A stretch of 64,000 nt of DNA from Labia minor (Eukaryota > Arthropoda > Insecta > Dermaptera > Spongiphoridae). Below are positions 45,763 to 58,907 of the stretch, piece by piece. The notes beneath the pieces are model-generated. The model made no database searches. It saw nothing but the letters and a program-made list of their open reading frames with translations, and was not told where the DNA came from. Position 1 is the first letter of the stretch. Every line of letters starts with the position of its first letter. The stretch covers positions 36,855,787 through 36,919,786 of the forward strand of contig OY720346.1 in assembly GCA_963082975.1 (NCBI GenBank), read 5' to 3'. Both the position numbers and the translations under genes were made by a program.

Positions 45763-48437
45763 AAAATAACCTGAAAATAACTTTTTATAGTATAAACTTT
45801 CATAAATAATAATAAACTAATACTACATATTAATGTTTATAGGAATTTCAAATTTCTATTAGTTAAGGATCATCAGTGCAAAGAGAAAATGTTTCACTAA
45901 TATAATTAAAAAGAGCAAGAAATTTGAATCTAAATGAATTTTAAAAAGACAATTATGGATTTTTTTACTTTAAATTGCTCTTTAATTTGTTGATTTTATT
46001 TATTTTTTTTATTTGTTTCAAATATCTTTTGCCTTTAAAATCATATTAGTATCTTTATTTTACCACCTTTAAATGTCTTTAACTTTTATTGGAAAACAGA
46101 TTTTATTCAATAATGGGGGAGAACAAAAAACAAAAGAAAAAATTCTTTTGTCAACGAATCAAGTTTCTCAGACAACAAAATATAATACCGGATGGTGACA
46201 TTTTTATTATTTTCAAAGTTATCGCTAACTTTTATAACTTCTCGCATAGAATATAACTGTCACTGGTGAATGATTTCACCAAACAAACCAACAGATCAAT
46301 GCAGTGAATGAAAAATCAACATGAGAGAATAAATCATTTGATATAGCATAACTATCAATGACCATCTTCAGTTACAAAAGCATGATTCAATTTAATAAGA
46401 GTTAACCTCTTTGGTTAGACTGATACATTTTTTTTATATACACGACGTTGTTATTGACATTATTGTAAAAACTATAGGGTAAATGTGTACCGGTAGTTGA
46501 TACTTATACATTTAATATCCGATAATAAGACTTATATCTGTCTAAACATTTCTAAATATGAAATTTATTCCTTCTAAATTAAAGATGTGTAAATATAAAA
46601 GTTTTGAGTCACCGTCTTTTGAGTTAATGGCTCAACAATTACTTTTTATAAAATCGAACAAATGGATATTTTAATATTTTGTTCTTCGAATGCTTAAGTA
46701 GGCAAATCACTAATTTTTATTTTTTGTTTTTAGTATTGACATCAATATTAATTATTATTATTTGAATGTTCATATTACCTAATTTTAAGGGTATCAACTA
46801 CTTAAGCTTTTAGATGCTAATGTTAGAAAAATTTAAAAAAATAAAAGAAATGGAAAATTGCATTGGTTTGCAGATAAATTCTCCATTAATGACCAATGAA
46901 TCATATCACCCAAAACTCAAATTGATATCTGATAAAAAATAGAAGATATCAAATTTTTCTCGTGAAGTTGTCCTTACGGTGTCAACTACTGGGACATTCC
47001 CCTTAAATGTTTTATATAAACTTTTTTTCAATTACAAAGGGAAATATTCAATCTGAAATTAATTACTATTACTGACTGTAAATTAAACCAAACTTTGATG
47101 TTGATCACATTTGGATCTCAAATATAAGAAAAAAATATAATTAAATAAAGAAAGATTAGATTTAAGTTTACTTTCAAGATCCAAGTTCATTTAGCCATCT
47201 CAATTATAAGCTAGTATCACTTTTGTATTTAAATTAAATTTTTGTAAATGTGATGAGATTTAAAACCTAGTTCACAAATTTTATCTCAAAGTTCCAACTC
47301 CGATCTAAACTTCTGAATTATGCTTACTTTTATTTAAAAGTTAAATTCAATATTTTTTCAATATTTATTAACAAAAAAAGAAAATACAGAGATAAATCTG
47401 ATTTATTGAGTGAATGATCATATAATTCATAGCATAAATTATAATAGGTATTCAAATAATATTATTACCGTTATTTAAGAATTTGATTATAAAAATAAAT
47501 ATGATAAGTAATATTTCAATTTATATAATATATTTATATCCATATTAAATTGATTGATTATAAAAGGAATAAATTCTTATGAAATTTTTAAATCAACGAT
47601 CCTATTGGATTGAAGGTTATTGTACTTTGCGCCCCTTTATGTGAATTGGGATGAGGTCGTTAAAGGGAATTGCTTAGAACGGGGTGGTTGGGGTGTAAAT
47701 TTGAATGCCTCCTTCAATGAACTACATTCATTTTTATATTCTAAAAATCAGAATATTGATTGAATATAGTATGAAGAGGCACATAACTTGTTGGTGAAAT
47801 TGGAAGAGAAAATTTTCGATGAGATAAAAAAAAAAAAAGAAAATTTCCTTTTTTTATCACAAACTGCTTCCCTCAAACGCTGATATTTCCCCCTGCCTAT
47901 TTTTTAACCATATAACTATGTGTATATTTTGAAATCTATATAGATATTTAGATAATTATAAATACATATTTTTAAATTAATAATTTTGTGTGACATTGAT
48001 CTTCCTTTTAAGTTAATGTAATTGTATTTTTTCTTGTATTTATATAAATTAAATTTGAATATTTATTTTTTCTTTCCTTGTGAAATTTTGTTGTTATTAT
48101 AATTATTTAGGTTTTATATGATACAACTTATTTTGACCTATAAAATTTGCTGTAAATTTCAGATATTTAAATAGAAAAGTAAAAAAAAATCTGATATAAT
48201 CTCGGGGGTGTGATATAATTGTTGGCGAAGTATCAAAACCACAAATTGGGTCATTCCGCCATTTAAATATAAACTCCTTTCAAAACTTACCAGGATTAGA
48301 CAAAATACTAATCCCTGTTACTATTGGACCATTGAAATGAAAATCAATTTCTATTAGATTGTATAAATATTCCTTTTGCTTTTTTATTTAATTTTTATTG
48401 GTTTTTTAATGATACTGTAAAGTTAATTTATTATAAG
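45763..48437. other. No gene seen over 2.7 kb
   Basis: Mainly AT-rich. A less AT-rich patch at 47600-47735 and A-tracts near 47827 stand out, without motifs. No repeat ends recognised. Confidence 0.5.
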
Positions 48438-49112
48438 TACCTGGAACTCCGAGCTATCGCACGACCCTTTAACAAATTTATACAATTTATTATTATAAAC
48501 TTTAAAAATTACAATTTTTTAATTATTTATTACAATTGTTCAATTGTTATATGGATTTTCTAAAAATGACCTACCAAAAATTTTTTTCCTAAAATGGTAT
48601 AAATTAATTAAAATAACTTGATTTTCATTTCAAATATATTCAAATTTACTTGATGAAATATTTGATCCTATATATATATATATATATATATGTTGTTATA
48701 ATTAGATGGTCTCAGCTTTATATTTTTCAAAGTAGCAATAGCTGACTGTTTCGACCAAGGATTGCTACTAAAAATAATATAAATTCTGAAATTGTATTGA
48801 CCCTTGTCTATATTTTAATTAAGAAGGGAGGTTAGATTTTTTTCTTTTTATTTATAATAATCAAATATCATTTATATATTATTTATAAATTAAATAATAT
48901 ATATATTAAATTTACTATTTTAAATTAAGAAAATACTAATAAAGTTGATTTTTCCTGAGGCTGAAACCAATACAGATCGATTTTTATTTATAGATATTAT
49001 CTATGTGGTGTGAATTTCAATCTTTCGGGTAGGTAATATCTCAAAAATATACAAATATATATATATATAATTTTTGCTAGTATAATAAGATAAGATAAAG
49101 ATTATTATTAAA
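48438..49112 (+). repeat. Family H copy
   Basis: Starts GTACCTGGAACTCCGAGCTA, matches 687-930 for about 240 bases, continues through a (TA)n tract (48671-48691), and later contains CTGAAACCAATACAGATCGA (shared, inverted, with 6508 and 44109). It ends TTTTTGCTAGTATAATAAGA with a (GATAA)n tail. This copy links the two subfamilies, since it carries sequence from both. Confidence 0.75.
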
Positions 49113-49416
49113 TTTATATATTTTTAAAAATTATATACTTATATACTCAATTAAAAAAAATCAATAACAATATTTAAATATTTTATTTAACTACTACATG
49201 GTTTATGTTGAAAAATGATTTATTAATGCACATTTCGGAACATTATTTTACTAAAGTCACTTAATTAAATCATTACTAATTAAGTTTTGTATATTGTTTC
49301 ATAATAATAATAATAAAGAAAAATAACTAGGATATAAATTATCTAATTTATTGATATATCCTAAGAATATATGGTCAAGTTCAATAAAAGTTATCCCAAA
49401 ATCACAACTACGGTAC
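49113..49416. other. No gene seen
   Basis: AT-rich spacer. Confidence 0.5.
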
Positions 49417-49555
49417 AATGAGAGACCGCTCTTAAGAGTGGTAAACCGGACATTTGAAGGCGGCATTTTGCTCATGAATGTAATAAATTTTACGAAAATA
49501 GGGGCGGCAATTTATTTTATTGCTTAGGACGCCGTAAATGCTAGAGCAGGCACTG
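49417..49555. mobile_element. hAT-like MITE, copy A
   Basis: Left end CAATGAGAGACCGCTCTTAA, reverse-complemented right end CAGTGCCTGCTCTAGCATTT. The interior shares CGAAAATAGGGGCGGCAATT with the copy at 51102. The flanking 8-mers do not match, so the boundaries are provisional. Confidence 0.5.
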
Positions 49556-50899
49556 GATTATGTGTAGTTTCATATACAACTTCAGGTTATCTATCAATAA
49601 AGCCTTTAAGATTAATTCTATTCCGAGTAAATACTATCATTCTAAACAGATAAGTTTACAGAATTAGTTCTGTAATTGAATCGTTTATTTTGAAAGTAGC
49701 AAGAGTCCAATTATACTTAAATTAAGATAGAATTATGAGAATTTTTATAATGGTGAAGAATCCTAACAGAGAATCACTAAAACTAGTTAAAAATGGGTTG
49801 AATGGGTTTTGTCAAAAATGAACCGTATAAAATTATCTTTAAGACATCAATGAATGACGGCGTCAATTTTAAACTCCAGAATTTATTACCAAAGTTCGAA
49901 AATATTGTACCACTGTTAGAAATATCAGGCAAATTACAATATTAATATTCAAGAACATAATTGATCTTTTACAATTTATTTTTTCAAATCTTTCACACAG
50001 ACATATAAAGTTTAAAAAAATCTCACACATCTTTTTTCTTCATCTTCTATAAATTTTATCAAATCATCTCATAAACTAATTAAAATAAAAATTTTTCTAA
50101 TAAATAAATTCTTTACAATGATATTTTATTGAAAATTAAAAAATTAATTTAATATATTAATTAAATTGATTTATATTATTATTAATTCATTTATATTTTA
50201 ATAGGGGAATATATTTTAGTGATTAATATTAAATATTTTAATCAAATAAATTACTACTTATCAACATTTATAAAAAAAAATGAATCAATTTTTCGTCCTA
50301 TGAGAATGGAGATTTATTTTTTTTTTTCTTTTTAATGAATCTATGCTAGATATTCTCCTTCATCCAAATAAGGTTGATTTTTTGAATGATTAAGGGAGAG
50401 GGGGGGAATAATAAGAGAATGGATTGCAAGGAGTTAATGGGTAAAGGACATGATTCCTCCAGGTAGAAGAGAGAGATAGAAGAAATCATGAGCTCACGTG
50501 AAGGCAGAGACGCTACTCCCTGAAGCAGTAATCTTTTCTATTGGGAATCTATTCATATTGACAGTTGTTATATTTAAAATTATTTGTTTTGCAAACATTT
50601 TAAGAATAATTTAATAATTTCTAAATTGTTGAATAAATCTCATCTAATAATATTAAATAATTTAGAGAGCTAGAAAAGCATAATTAATAGCTAAAATGTC
50701 AGTTTCATCTTCAAATAAATAATTTTTCACTTATAAATAATTTTTTGAATTCTTATTAAAATCTAATCACTAATTATTATTAATTTATATAGTTATATTT
50801 GTGTTAATAAAATTTAATTATTTTTATAATTAAATTTCTGTTAAATAACATATTCAATTTCTCCTCTCTCTGTTCTATAAGTATAAATTCATTATTTCT
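49556..50899. other. No gene seen
   Basis: AT-rich, unassigned. GAGCTCACGTGA near 50490 recurs in similar form at 61790 (AGCTCACGTGAGGAGAGGGA), suggesting a further short unclassified repeat. Confidence 0.45.
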
Positions 50900-51033
50900 T
50901 TTTTAGAAGCAAATTGAAAAAAAGTACGAAATGTCCTAAATGTTTAAAAACCTGGACAATAGGCTGTCCGAAGACTTTTTTCGGGACACCGGGACAGAGT
51001 ACCTAAAAACGGGACGTTTGGTCACCCTACTAC
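50900..51033 (-). mobile_element. hAT-type element end, fragment
   Basis: Minus strand starts TAGGGTGACCAAACGTCCCG and continues with ACTCTGTCCCGGTGTCCCG. This is the widespread hAT terminal sequence. I do not find its partner end, so it is a fragment. Confidence 0.55.
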
Positions 51034-51034
51034 A

Positions 51035-51077
51035 ATGTAATATAATAAAAACCTTACAGGGTGGCCGGGTCAGCTAG
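51035..51077 (+). mobile_element. Helitron 3' end fragment
   Basis: ACAGGGTGGCCGGGTCAGCTAG, then T, has the CTAG terminus and a GGCCGGG-type stem. No matching 5' end is found upstream. Confidence 0.5.
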
Positions 51078-51101
51078 TATTTATATATATACGATGGTAT
51101 A

Positions 51102-51246
51102 CAGAACCTGCTCTTGAGGGCGGCAAACCGGGAATTTGTCCGTGGCGAATTATTAGGATCATTTTGGTTATGAATGCGAATTTTACGAATATAGGGGCGT
51201 CAATTTATTCTATTGCCCGGGCGCCATAAATGCTAAAGTGTGCTTT
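51102..51246. mobile_element. hAT-like MITE, copy B
   Basis: CAGAACCTGCTCTTGAGGGC at the left. The interior (TTTTACGAATATAGGGGCGT, then TTGCCCGGGCGCC) aligns with 49417-49555. Right end near GTGTGCTTTG. Diverged and inactive. Confidence 0.5.
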
Positions 51247-51895
51247 GACTACAATAGAGATTCTGTTGATTTGATTTATGAATTAAATAGGAGCATGCAA
51301 AGAAGCATACAATATGATTTAATTTTTCTCTCATTATTTGTCAAATCATTTTTCTAAAATAATTATAATTTTCAAACCATGGTTTTGATGTTAGGCCAGT
51401 TTAAAGTAATAGAAATTATTAATTTATATTAATTATTCCAATAGTACATAAAATTTCTATTCACTCTGGTAGCAACATCTATTTAAGATGACAGTGTCTT
51501 CTGATGTATAAATTTAAAAATTTACATTTTATTTAAATTGCTACATCGACCACATTGAAAAACTAGTTAAAGAGTCTTGTTGTCCTCTAGGAACTTATGA
51601 TTGGAGAGAGACGTGGGTCGAATGGGTAAAGAGAGCTTAGTAAGAAGTTTGTTTGATGAAATTCGAGATAGAAGCGGATAGAAGGATGTAGAAGTCCCTG
51701 AAAAGTATTTTTGATTTTTTCTAAGCTGTCCGGATTAATTAAGAGAAATACGGTACTTCTCATAATAATCCGCCATACAACCTAATTCATATCTCTTAAC
51801 GTGTTTTTTAAGTTAATATAGAAAATATATTATTGAACGAATAGTATCTATCTCGGACTTAAGTTTGTTTTGTTTTTTTATTATTTGTATTTGTA
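51247..51895. other. No gene seen
   Basis: A less AT-rich purine-rich patch at 51590-51720 translates into fragments without a continuous frame. It may be retroelement debris. Confidence 0.4.
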
Positions 51896-52425
51896 TAATT
51901 AATTAAATTATAAATTAAAATTAATAAATAATATTTATTATACCAGCGCGTGTTTGCCTCTTTGTTGATGGCAGTACGACGTCACGTGCTGGCACGAGAT
52001 TTGCAGTATTAAAAAATTAATTTTGGTACTTTCAGCGATTCAATCAAGCTGAAATTCTATATATAGCAATTTTATACAATTTTTAATCATTTCAATAACT
52101 ATAAAATATATATCTTTATTTTTACGGTCAGTTTAGAGGGAAACAAATGAAAACGTGGTAGGTAATGACCCTCTTCCGGATAAGCTACATTTCTCAAAAG
52201 TTAATAGAAAACTACGAAATTTGAATAATGGCAGTGCACCAAATTTCATTATTCTAACTAAAACAGTTTTTGCGTAATTTTGTCTACATAAACACACACA
52301 TACACACAGACACTTTTCTCAATCTTAGTGAAAATGTCTCATGGACCTTTAAAACGTTTAAAAACATCAAAATCTCGACATCGAAAATTTTCGTGATCGC
52401 AATCCTATCTCCGGCGAGATAGTAA
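51896..52425 (+). mobile_element. Family T element lacking its 5' end
   Basis: Enters in the AT-rich part before CCAGCGCGTGTTTGCC (51943) and includes GACGTCACGTGCTGGCAC, TATATAGCAATTTTATACAA and TTTTTACGGTCAGTTTAGAG. It ends ATCCTATCTCCGGCGAGATA. The CTCCACTCGACTATCTCG start is missing. Confidence 0.78.
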
Positions 52426-53518
52426 AAACAAAGAATTTTATTTGTAGTTTAGTCCTTAATATAAATCATAATGGGTAGGAATACATTCTCAATTCTCTCC
52501 TAGATGGATTGTTTTGCGGAAACAAAGAATCATTCCAGGTTGTAGAGAAATGAAAGAGAAAGAGAGAGAGAATGTTTTTCTTTGATGCGATTAGATTCCA
52601 GGCATGAAAATACAAATGTCTAACTTTGCATCTTCTCGATCTATGAAAGGAAACGCCATTCATTCATTCCTTGTTTATCTATTGAAGTGTACAAAACTTG
52701 GACAACACATAAACATTTCTAATTTCCAACCCTTCTTATCTTCTATTAATAGAAATGGAAAAGTTTTTCACCCTTATGTGCAATTAGATTAAAAATTTGT
52801 TTTCGTAATGCTCGTCCACTTATTAAATTTCACCGAGAGAGAAAACATTCTTAACAGTTAATTGGCTGAAAGTATACTTGAGAAGTGTGGGAAGTTTAAA
52901 GTATTTGGTGTATATTTAATTGAAAAACATCCACAGATTCTATCCCATCTTCCCCTCCTCATATCCACCCATAATAACCACCTTTCCTTTCCTAATCCAC
53001 ATTACAGAAAAGTTCTGTTGTTTTAGTACAGAATATAAAAGGGGATAAATTTCCAGGGTCAAGTACCCAAGAGTATAACTAATCAAATGAAATGTGAAAA
53101 TTAGTTTGTAAAACTCATCACCATATCCCTACAGCCATCATTCTTCTAATTAAATAACTATTCATCATAGCATAATTTACATAAATTATAACCTGAGTGA
53201 ATTTTTGAAGAGAGTTAATAAATTGAATGAAATTGAATTAGTACAAGTTACATTTTGATCCATCCATAAAAAAACGATAAATTTAATTAAAAGGGCGATA
53301 AATCCAAATATGAAAATTCTTACTGATTTTTAAAAGAAAACATTTGAAATTTGACACAAAAACAAAAAAGTTACAAATTGGAAAAATAATTGACATTGTT
53401 TCTACTATATTATATATACTTACTAGAGAGTATTTAACTATGGTCCGTTGGCTATTTAGAGTAATTATTGTTTTTTTTAGAAGTATAAAAATATTTGTGA
53501 ATAAATATTATTCTCCAT
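52426..53518. other. No convincing gene
   Basis: Contains small overlapping frames on both strands (52466-52792) with near-normal composition but no recognised motif, then AT-rich DNA. Confidence 0.4.
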
Positions 53519-53830
53519 GCATCCCCAGACATAGCTAGGGTTATAAAAGCGAGAAGGCTGCGATGGACAGGGTATATGGTTAGAATGGGAGAGGAAAGAA
53601 TGGCGAAAATATATATATATTGGTGGGGAGACCGATTGGGAAACGTCCGCTTGGAAGACCAAGGACCCGGTGGGTGGATAATGTAGGAAGAGACGTAAGA
53701 GAGATGGGAGAGGGTAGGAGAGTTGAATGGTTGTGGTTCAGGATAGGGATACTTGGAGGAATGTGGTTGCTGCGGCCAAAAACTTTCGAGTTCTGTAGAG
53801 CCAAAGAGAATGATAGATAGAATAAATTTT
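53519..53830 (+). pseudogene. LINE-A 3' coding fragment
   Basis: Plus-strand translation begins SPDIARVIKARRLRWTGYMV (about 53523-53582). A short AT microsatellite insertion (53609-53620) shifts the frame, which resumes as VGRPIGKRPLGRPRTRWVDN and DVREMGEGR (53620-53730), ending near PKTFEF with a GATAGATAG tail (53810-53822). It is the least decayed LINE-A 3' end in the window. It lacks RT and endonuclease and is nonfunctional. Confidence 0.83.
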
Positions 53831-55617
53831 ATAGAAATAAATTATGATTGGTTATGATGATGAGTGGCTGAGATAGCATAATAAAATATTGCATGACCAT
53901 TAAGTATCCCTAAAAATAATTAAAGCCATAAATTCGTTATAAAATGAGGAATATGAGTGGAAAAGTGAGGAAAAATGGGAAAAGTGTGTTTACGCAAAAA
54001 AAAAAAAATTGAGGTAATATATCATAAAAGTAGGCATGAAGAAATTAGAAGCAAGTCACTATGGAAGGAAAGTGAGGTCAAGAACTTCAAGGATCGATAG
54101 ATAGTTTGTCTATGCTTTAGTCGAGTTGGGAAAAAGCTTTACTTCTATGTCAATTCTCATTCTCATGATTTTCATTGGATAAAAACAATTATATTAATTC
54201 TATAAAAAAACAATCAATTAAAAATTAATTTATCTATAAATGAATAAAAAAAAACTATTCGCGTTGGTGAATGAAAAATTCATTCATGTAGAAATTTGAT
54301 CCTTTCTCCACCCACATGCCATATTTGCCAATCGATATATTTTACACTAGATTAAATCCATCTTTTTTTTATTTATTTTTTTCTGTTTTTTCCCCCATAT
54401 TGTTTTTTCTTTTTTTTTAGTTCTTATCGATAAATAAATAAAAATAATGTTTTTTTTTATTTTTATTTTCACATTCCTCGAATAACAAATACTTTTTTGC
54501 CAAACTTTTCCATTAGAATTTATATATATATATATACTTATATTATATATATATATATACAATCAAGAGAAAAAAACATCCTATCGTGATTCCAAATTCC
54601 TAAAACAATTGTGGAAAGGTTCTTCTTAACTTTGTATCTAGTTTTGAATAATCATTAATATTAATTATATAAAAGTATATTATTTTTATAAATAAATACT
54701 TGGTTCCTTTTGATAAAGCATAACATAGAAAATAGATGAGAAAAACAAAATTAATAAAAAAATTTATAAGAATTAAAAAAAAATTTCAAATATTTTAGAA
54801 AAAAATAATTAAAAAGTATATTAATTAATTAATAAAATAAATATTTATTAATAATTAAAAAAATAAATGAAAAAATTTCAAATATTTTAAAGGAACCGGA
54901 ATTAAAAATTTATTTATTTATGCATTTCTATTTATAATAATATTATTAGATCAAATTTAATCAATAATTTATTTAGAATAAGATATTCTATAGTTATCAT
55001 TTTAAATGAATATTAATTAAAGAATATATATAATTAATAATATTTCTAAGTATATTTGCCCATTTTAGACTGAAAATTTATACAAAACAAAAATGTTTTA
55101 ATTTATGTGTTTTAAATTAATAAATGAAAAATATTTAACTTAACATTTAATATCATAAAATGAGTTGAGCAGAGATCAAAGAAACATTTTAAAATATTTA
55201 ATATATATTTTTTTAATTAATTTCTCTTAAAAATACAAAAGTATCATTTATTTACTCGTATCTTTGAGCTTCGGTCTGTTCAAAAACAATTTATTTAATA
55301 TAATGTAAGTACTTTAAATAAATGACACCTAAAAATAATTGAATTTAATTCACATTATTTTATTTAAAAATAAATTAATAAATAAATAACACTTAATTAA
55401 TTTATGGTAATTTATTTTATTTATTCAAATGAAATAAAGTGTATTATTTGTGAAATGAAAATGATATAGTATTGAAATAATAATTTAATAATAAAATATG
55501 AAATAAATATTCTAATTAAAAGTGCATACATATATCTCAGTTTAAAATGTGTAAATGAAATTACAAGTTTATATAATATATTAATATTTATCTAGTAATA
55601 ATATAACGAAAAATAAA
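53831..55617. other. No gene seen
   Basis: AT-rich, including poly-T and TA tracts at 54364-54560. Unassigned. Confidence 0.55.
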
Positions 55618-56141
55618 AGGTAATTGTATACTTATATGTATGTATGATGGATTTTGATACAACTTTGCCAGTAGATTCCTTTTATTGATTCCAAACAAAC
55701 ATTCCTTAAGAAGTATGTGGCGGTTGCTTCTAGTTTAAGAGATAAAAATTATTAAAGTTTGTATATTAACTAATTTTGAATGTGCAGCCATTTAATAATG
55801 TTTTATTGACTAATTCACCAATTATTGAATTATTCACTAATTTTCGGTTTTTATAAGTTCAGTTTAGATATAGGAAAATTATTTAATTAATTAATTTTTT
55901 AATCTTCTTATATCCAAACCGAACATATAAAAAGTGAAAAATAGTGGAGCCATCTAGTGGTCATATAATAAAAATAGAATATCACTGGATTTATATGCAA
56001 ACTTTAATAATTTTTATCTCGAAAACTAGAAGAGACCGCCACATACTGCTTAAGGAAAGTTTGTTTGGAATCAAAAAAGGAATCTACTAGTAAAGTTTTA
56101 TCAAAATCCATCATACATACATACAAGTATACAATTGCCTA
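55618..56141. mobile_element. Foldback element family F, copy 3
   Basis: Arms of more than 40 bases match almost perfectly: AGGTAATTGTATACTTATAT then GTATGTATGATGGATTTTGA on the left, and the reverse complement on the right to ACAATTGCCT (56141). The inner part has the family core (TTTAGATATAGGAAAATTAT and TATATCCAAACCGAAC). Confidence 0.82.
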
Positions 56142-56616
56142 ATAAACTATTTAATGTATACACACTTACTACCAGTGAAAAGATCAAGTATCAATTATTA
56201 TGAATTGGTGAGAAATTTAAGTAACAAAGATTAATAGATTTTTTTAATAGATTATTATTAAAAATTATATACTCCCTATCATTTTATTATTTAATAAGTT
56301 TAATTAATGTTTTGATTCTAAATGTTCTTCATGTATTCCTATGCTAATATATCTATAAATGTATAATTTTTTTTAATAAATCACATACCTTATGAAACTT
56401 TATCGATTATATATTCATATATATATATATATCATTTTTATTAACATGATAAATTTATAATCAAAAATCCTAATATAGTTAATTATCAAAATTAATGATT
56501 CTGTTGAAAAAATAAACAAAATCGATTATCTTCTGAAAAATACAATTTTATGTATATACCATATTTATGTATATGATTTGATTATTGTACAAATGCTTGT
56601 GATAAAATTATATAGG

Positions 56617-56672
<56 letters not shown>

Positions 56673-57043
56673 TTCTATGTTGATTAAACGAGCTGGAAAC
56701 TGACAAAATTGATTCATTTCTTTTATAAATATGTTTCGGTTTAATTGGCGATGTCCAAACGAATACAAATAGAAATATGCTAAATCATTAATTGTATTCA
56801 TCAATGACAAATCCAATATTTTGAATATATTTACTTTTATATTATGTATATAAACTTACCTTTACATTTATATTATTTATTTAAAATACATTATTTGTTT
56901 AGATTTATTAATAATAGCATATATATATAATTTCATTATAATAATAAATAATTAATTGAATTTATATTTAATTATTAATTAAAAGTAAATTAAATATATC
57001 ATATATCAAAAATATAAAAAATAATGAATATTATATTTACTTA
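56142..57043. other. No gene seen; long (AT)n
   Basis: A TA/AT microsatellite of about 48 bases lies at 56620-56668. The 83-residue minus frame across it is largely its translation. Confidence 0.6.
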
Positions 57044-57524
57044 CGATGGCAGGTCATTAAGTCCGTAACTTTTTGAATGAAACACAGTTTTTTTGGATAA
57101 AAAATTATTTTAGTCTTCTTTGAGCTGTAACCAACGTCCAACGTTTATCCAATTTTTTTTATTCCTTCGAAAAAGTAAGATTTGTCGAGGATTTCTGAGA
57201 TGATTTCATCATTGGAGTCAAATCTCTTTCCGTCGAGCAATTTTTTCAAGTTTAGAAACAAGAAATAGTTACTCGAGGGGCTAAATCCGGAGAATAGAAC
57301 GGATGAAGGAACAATTTGTCTCCCAATTCAAGGATTTTCATAGAAATTGACTTTTTTCCATTTTCTTCTCAAATCACAGGTAGTCTGCTATTAATGGATA
57401 TCAAACAAAAACTAAAATACCCAAATTTCGACAGGAATCAGTTGATAATTATCTGCAGTTTTGCGATTTAATTAAGGGACGGAAAATTTAAAAATTCACG
57501 GACTTATTGACCTGCCTTCGTATA
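57044..57524 (-). mobile_element. Internally deleted mariner element, copy 2
   Basis: TA flanks (57042-57043 and 57525-57526) bound a 481-bp copy with inverted ends CGATGGCAGGTCATTAAGTC and CGAAGGCAGGTCAATAAGTC (minus strand). The interior matches 27778-28242, including GGAGTCAAATCTCTTTCCG, a remnant of a mariner transposase gene read on the minus strand. Stops and deletion make it inactive. Confidence 0.82.
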
Positions 57525-58445
57525 TTTTACTGTGGAATAATACGAGATAAACAGACTTATTCAATATTTAATATATTATTATAGTAAATTTAGTTTTTTT
57601 AAAAAATATAAAAAGAATTTTCATTCAGTTATTAAAATTATTTTCAATTACTTAATATTCTTATTTAGAAATTGAAAGGCGATATTAGTTTTTTTTTTAG
57701 AGGATTAATTAAGATCACAAATAGATTATAGGAAATAAAACAACTATCGGTCATCATCTACCTACTTAATCTAAAAAGTAAAATTAGTATCGCTTTCTTC
57801 TTGATGCAATTGGCAAATATAATAAATAATAAAGTTTTTTTTTCGAATTTTAGAAAAGCTTTTTCTAATAAAATGTAACATTTTTTTGGCTTAAAGCACT
57901 GATGCTGCCTATTGCTTAAAAGTGTTGTGGCTGCTGCAGTGCCTCCTATCCAATGCAGCAACAAATCAAGACATACCTGCCTCTTGCAGCTTACCTTGCT
58001 CATTTTTGTCTTGTATCTTGAAACCGCTTTGTGTTTTTCCTAAAAATTTTTTTTTCTGTGAATAAATAAAACGAATGTAAAGCTCAAATAATTGAATTTA
58101 TTTTGAATGTTTGTTGCACCTGCCTTTATTATTCCATTTTGCCTTTCACACACAGCAGCAAGTTTGAAAGGAAAGAGGATGGAACCCAAAATGCACTTCG
58201 ATGTTCCACTTTAATCGCTTAATTCCAATCAATCACGGTGATAAATAAATAGCCTTGCAGTTCAATAGCCTTATTAACATATTCGATCCTCTTTCCAATT
58301 ACGCCACGGTAAGCAAAATTCAAATTATTTTTTCATTACTACAAAGAAATTTAATCTCATAGGGCTAGACTCTACTACTAGATATAAATATTCAATCAAA
58401 TTAATTATTATATTTTTTAAAAAAAAAATTAATTTAAATAAAAAT
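57525..58445. other. No convincing gene; GC-richer patch
   Basis: The 57890-58015 region is near-balanced. On the minus strand ATGAGCAAGGTAAGCTGC (57997 downward) has a donor-like AAGGTAAG, so a tiny first exon is conceivable. The 81-residue frame through it reads across that donor and has no homology I recognise. Confidence 0.3.
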
Positions 58446-58907
58446 AAAAGGTAATTGATCATTCAAGTAAACGCATTTTCGTGGATTTGGATAATACTTT
58501 GCTAGTGGGTTCCTGTTGCATAAACTTTTCTTATGAAATTTTTTCGGTCCTCTTCTAGTTAATGAAATAAACATTATTAAAATAAAGATTTTTTAAGTTT
58601 GACAGATGAGTTATGAACGTCAAAATGTGAAATTAAGTAATGTTTTATTGACTAATTCACCAATTATTCAGTTATTCACTAATTTTCGGTTTTTTTAAGT
58701 TCGGTTTGGATATAGGAAATTAATACGCCCTCTGGTAGTCAAACGGATAAAACATGCTAGCTAAATAGAATATCAATGGATTTATATGAAAATTTTAAGA
58801 TTTTTATCTCGTAAACTAGAAGAGGCCCGAAAAAATTTCATAAGAAAAGTTTATTTGGAAGTATTATTCAAATCCCCAAAAATGCGTTTACTTTAATAAT
58901 TACCAAA
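58446..58907. mobile_element. Foldback element family F, copy 4
   Basis: Left arm AAGGTAATTGATCATTCAAG then TAAACGCATTTTCGTGGATT. Right arm, reverse-complemented, TGGTAATTATTAAAGTAAAC then GCATTTTTGGGGATTTG. The core contains GGTTTGGATATAGG with a deletion on one side. Confidence 0.78.

Noticed and set aside
54347..54562. 71-residue minus frame
   Set aside because: It is translation of TA and poly-T tracts (IYIYN, KKK runs).
57758..58003. 81-residue minus frame with balanced N-terminal half
   Set aside because: No homology is recognised and a donor-like site interrupts it early. Kept only as a note on the region.
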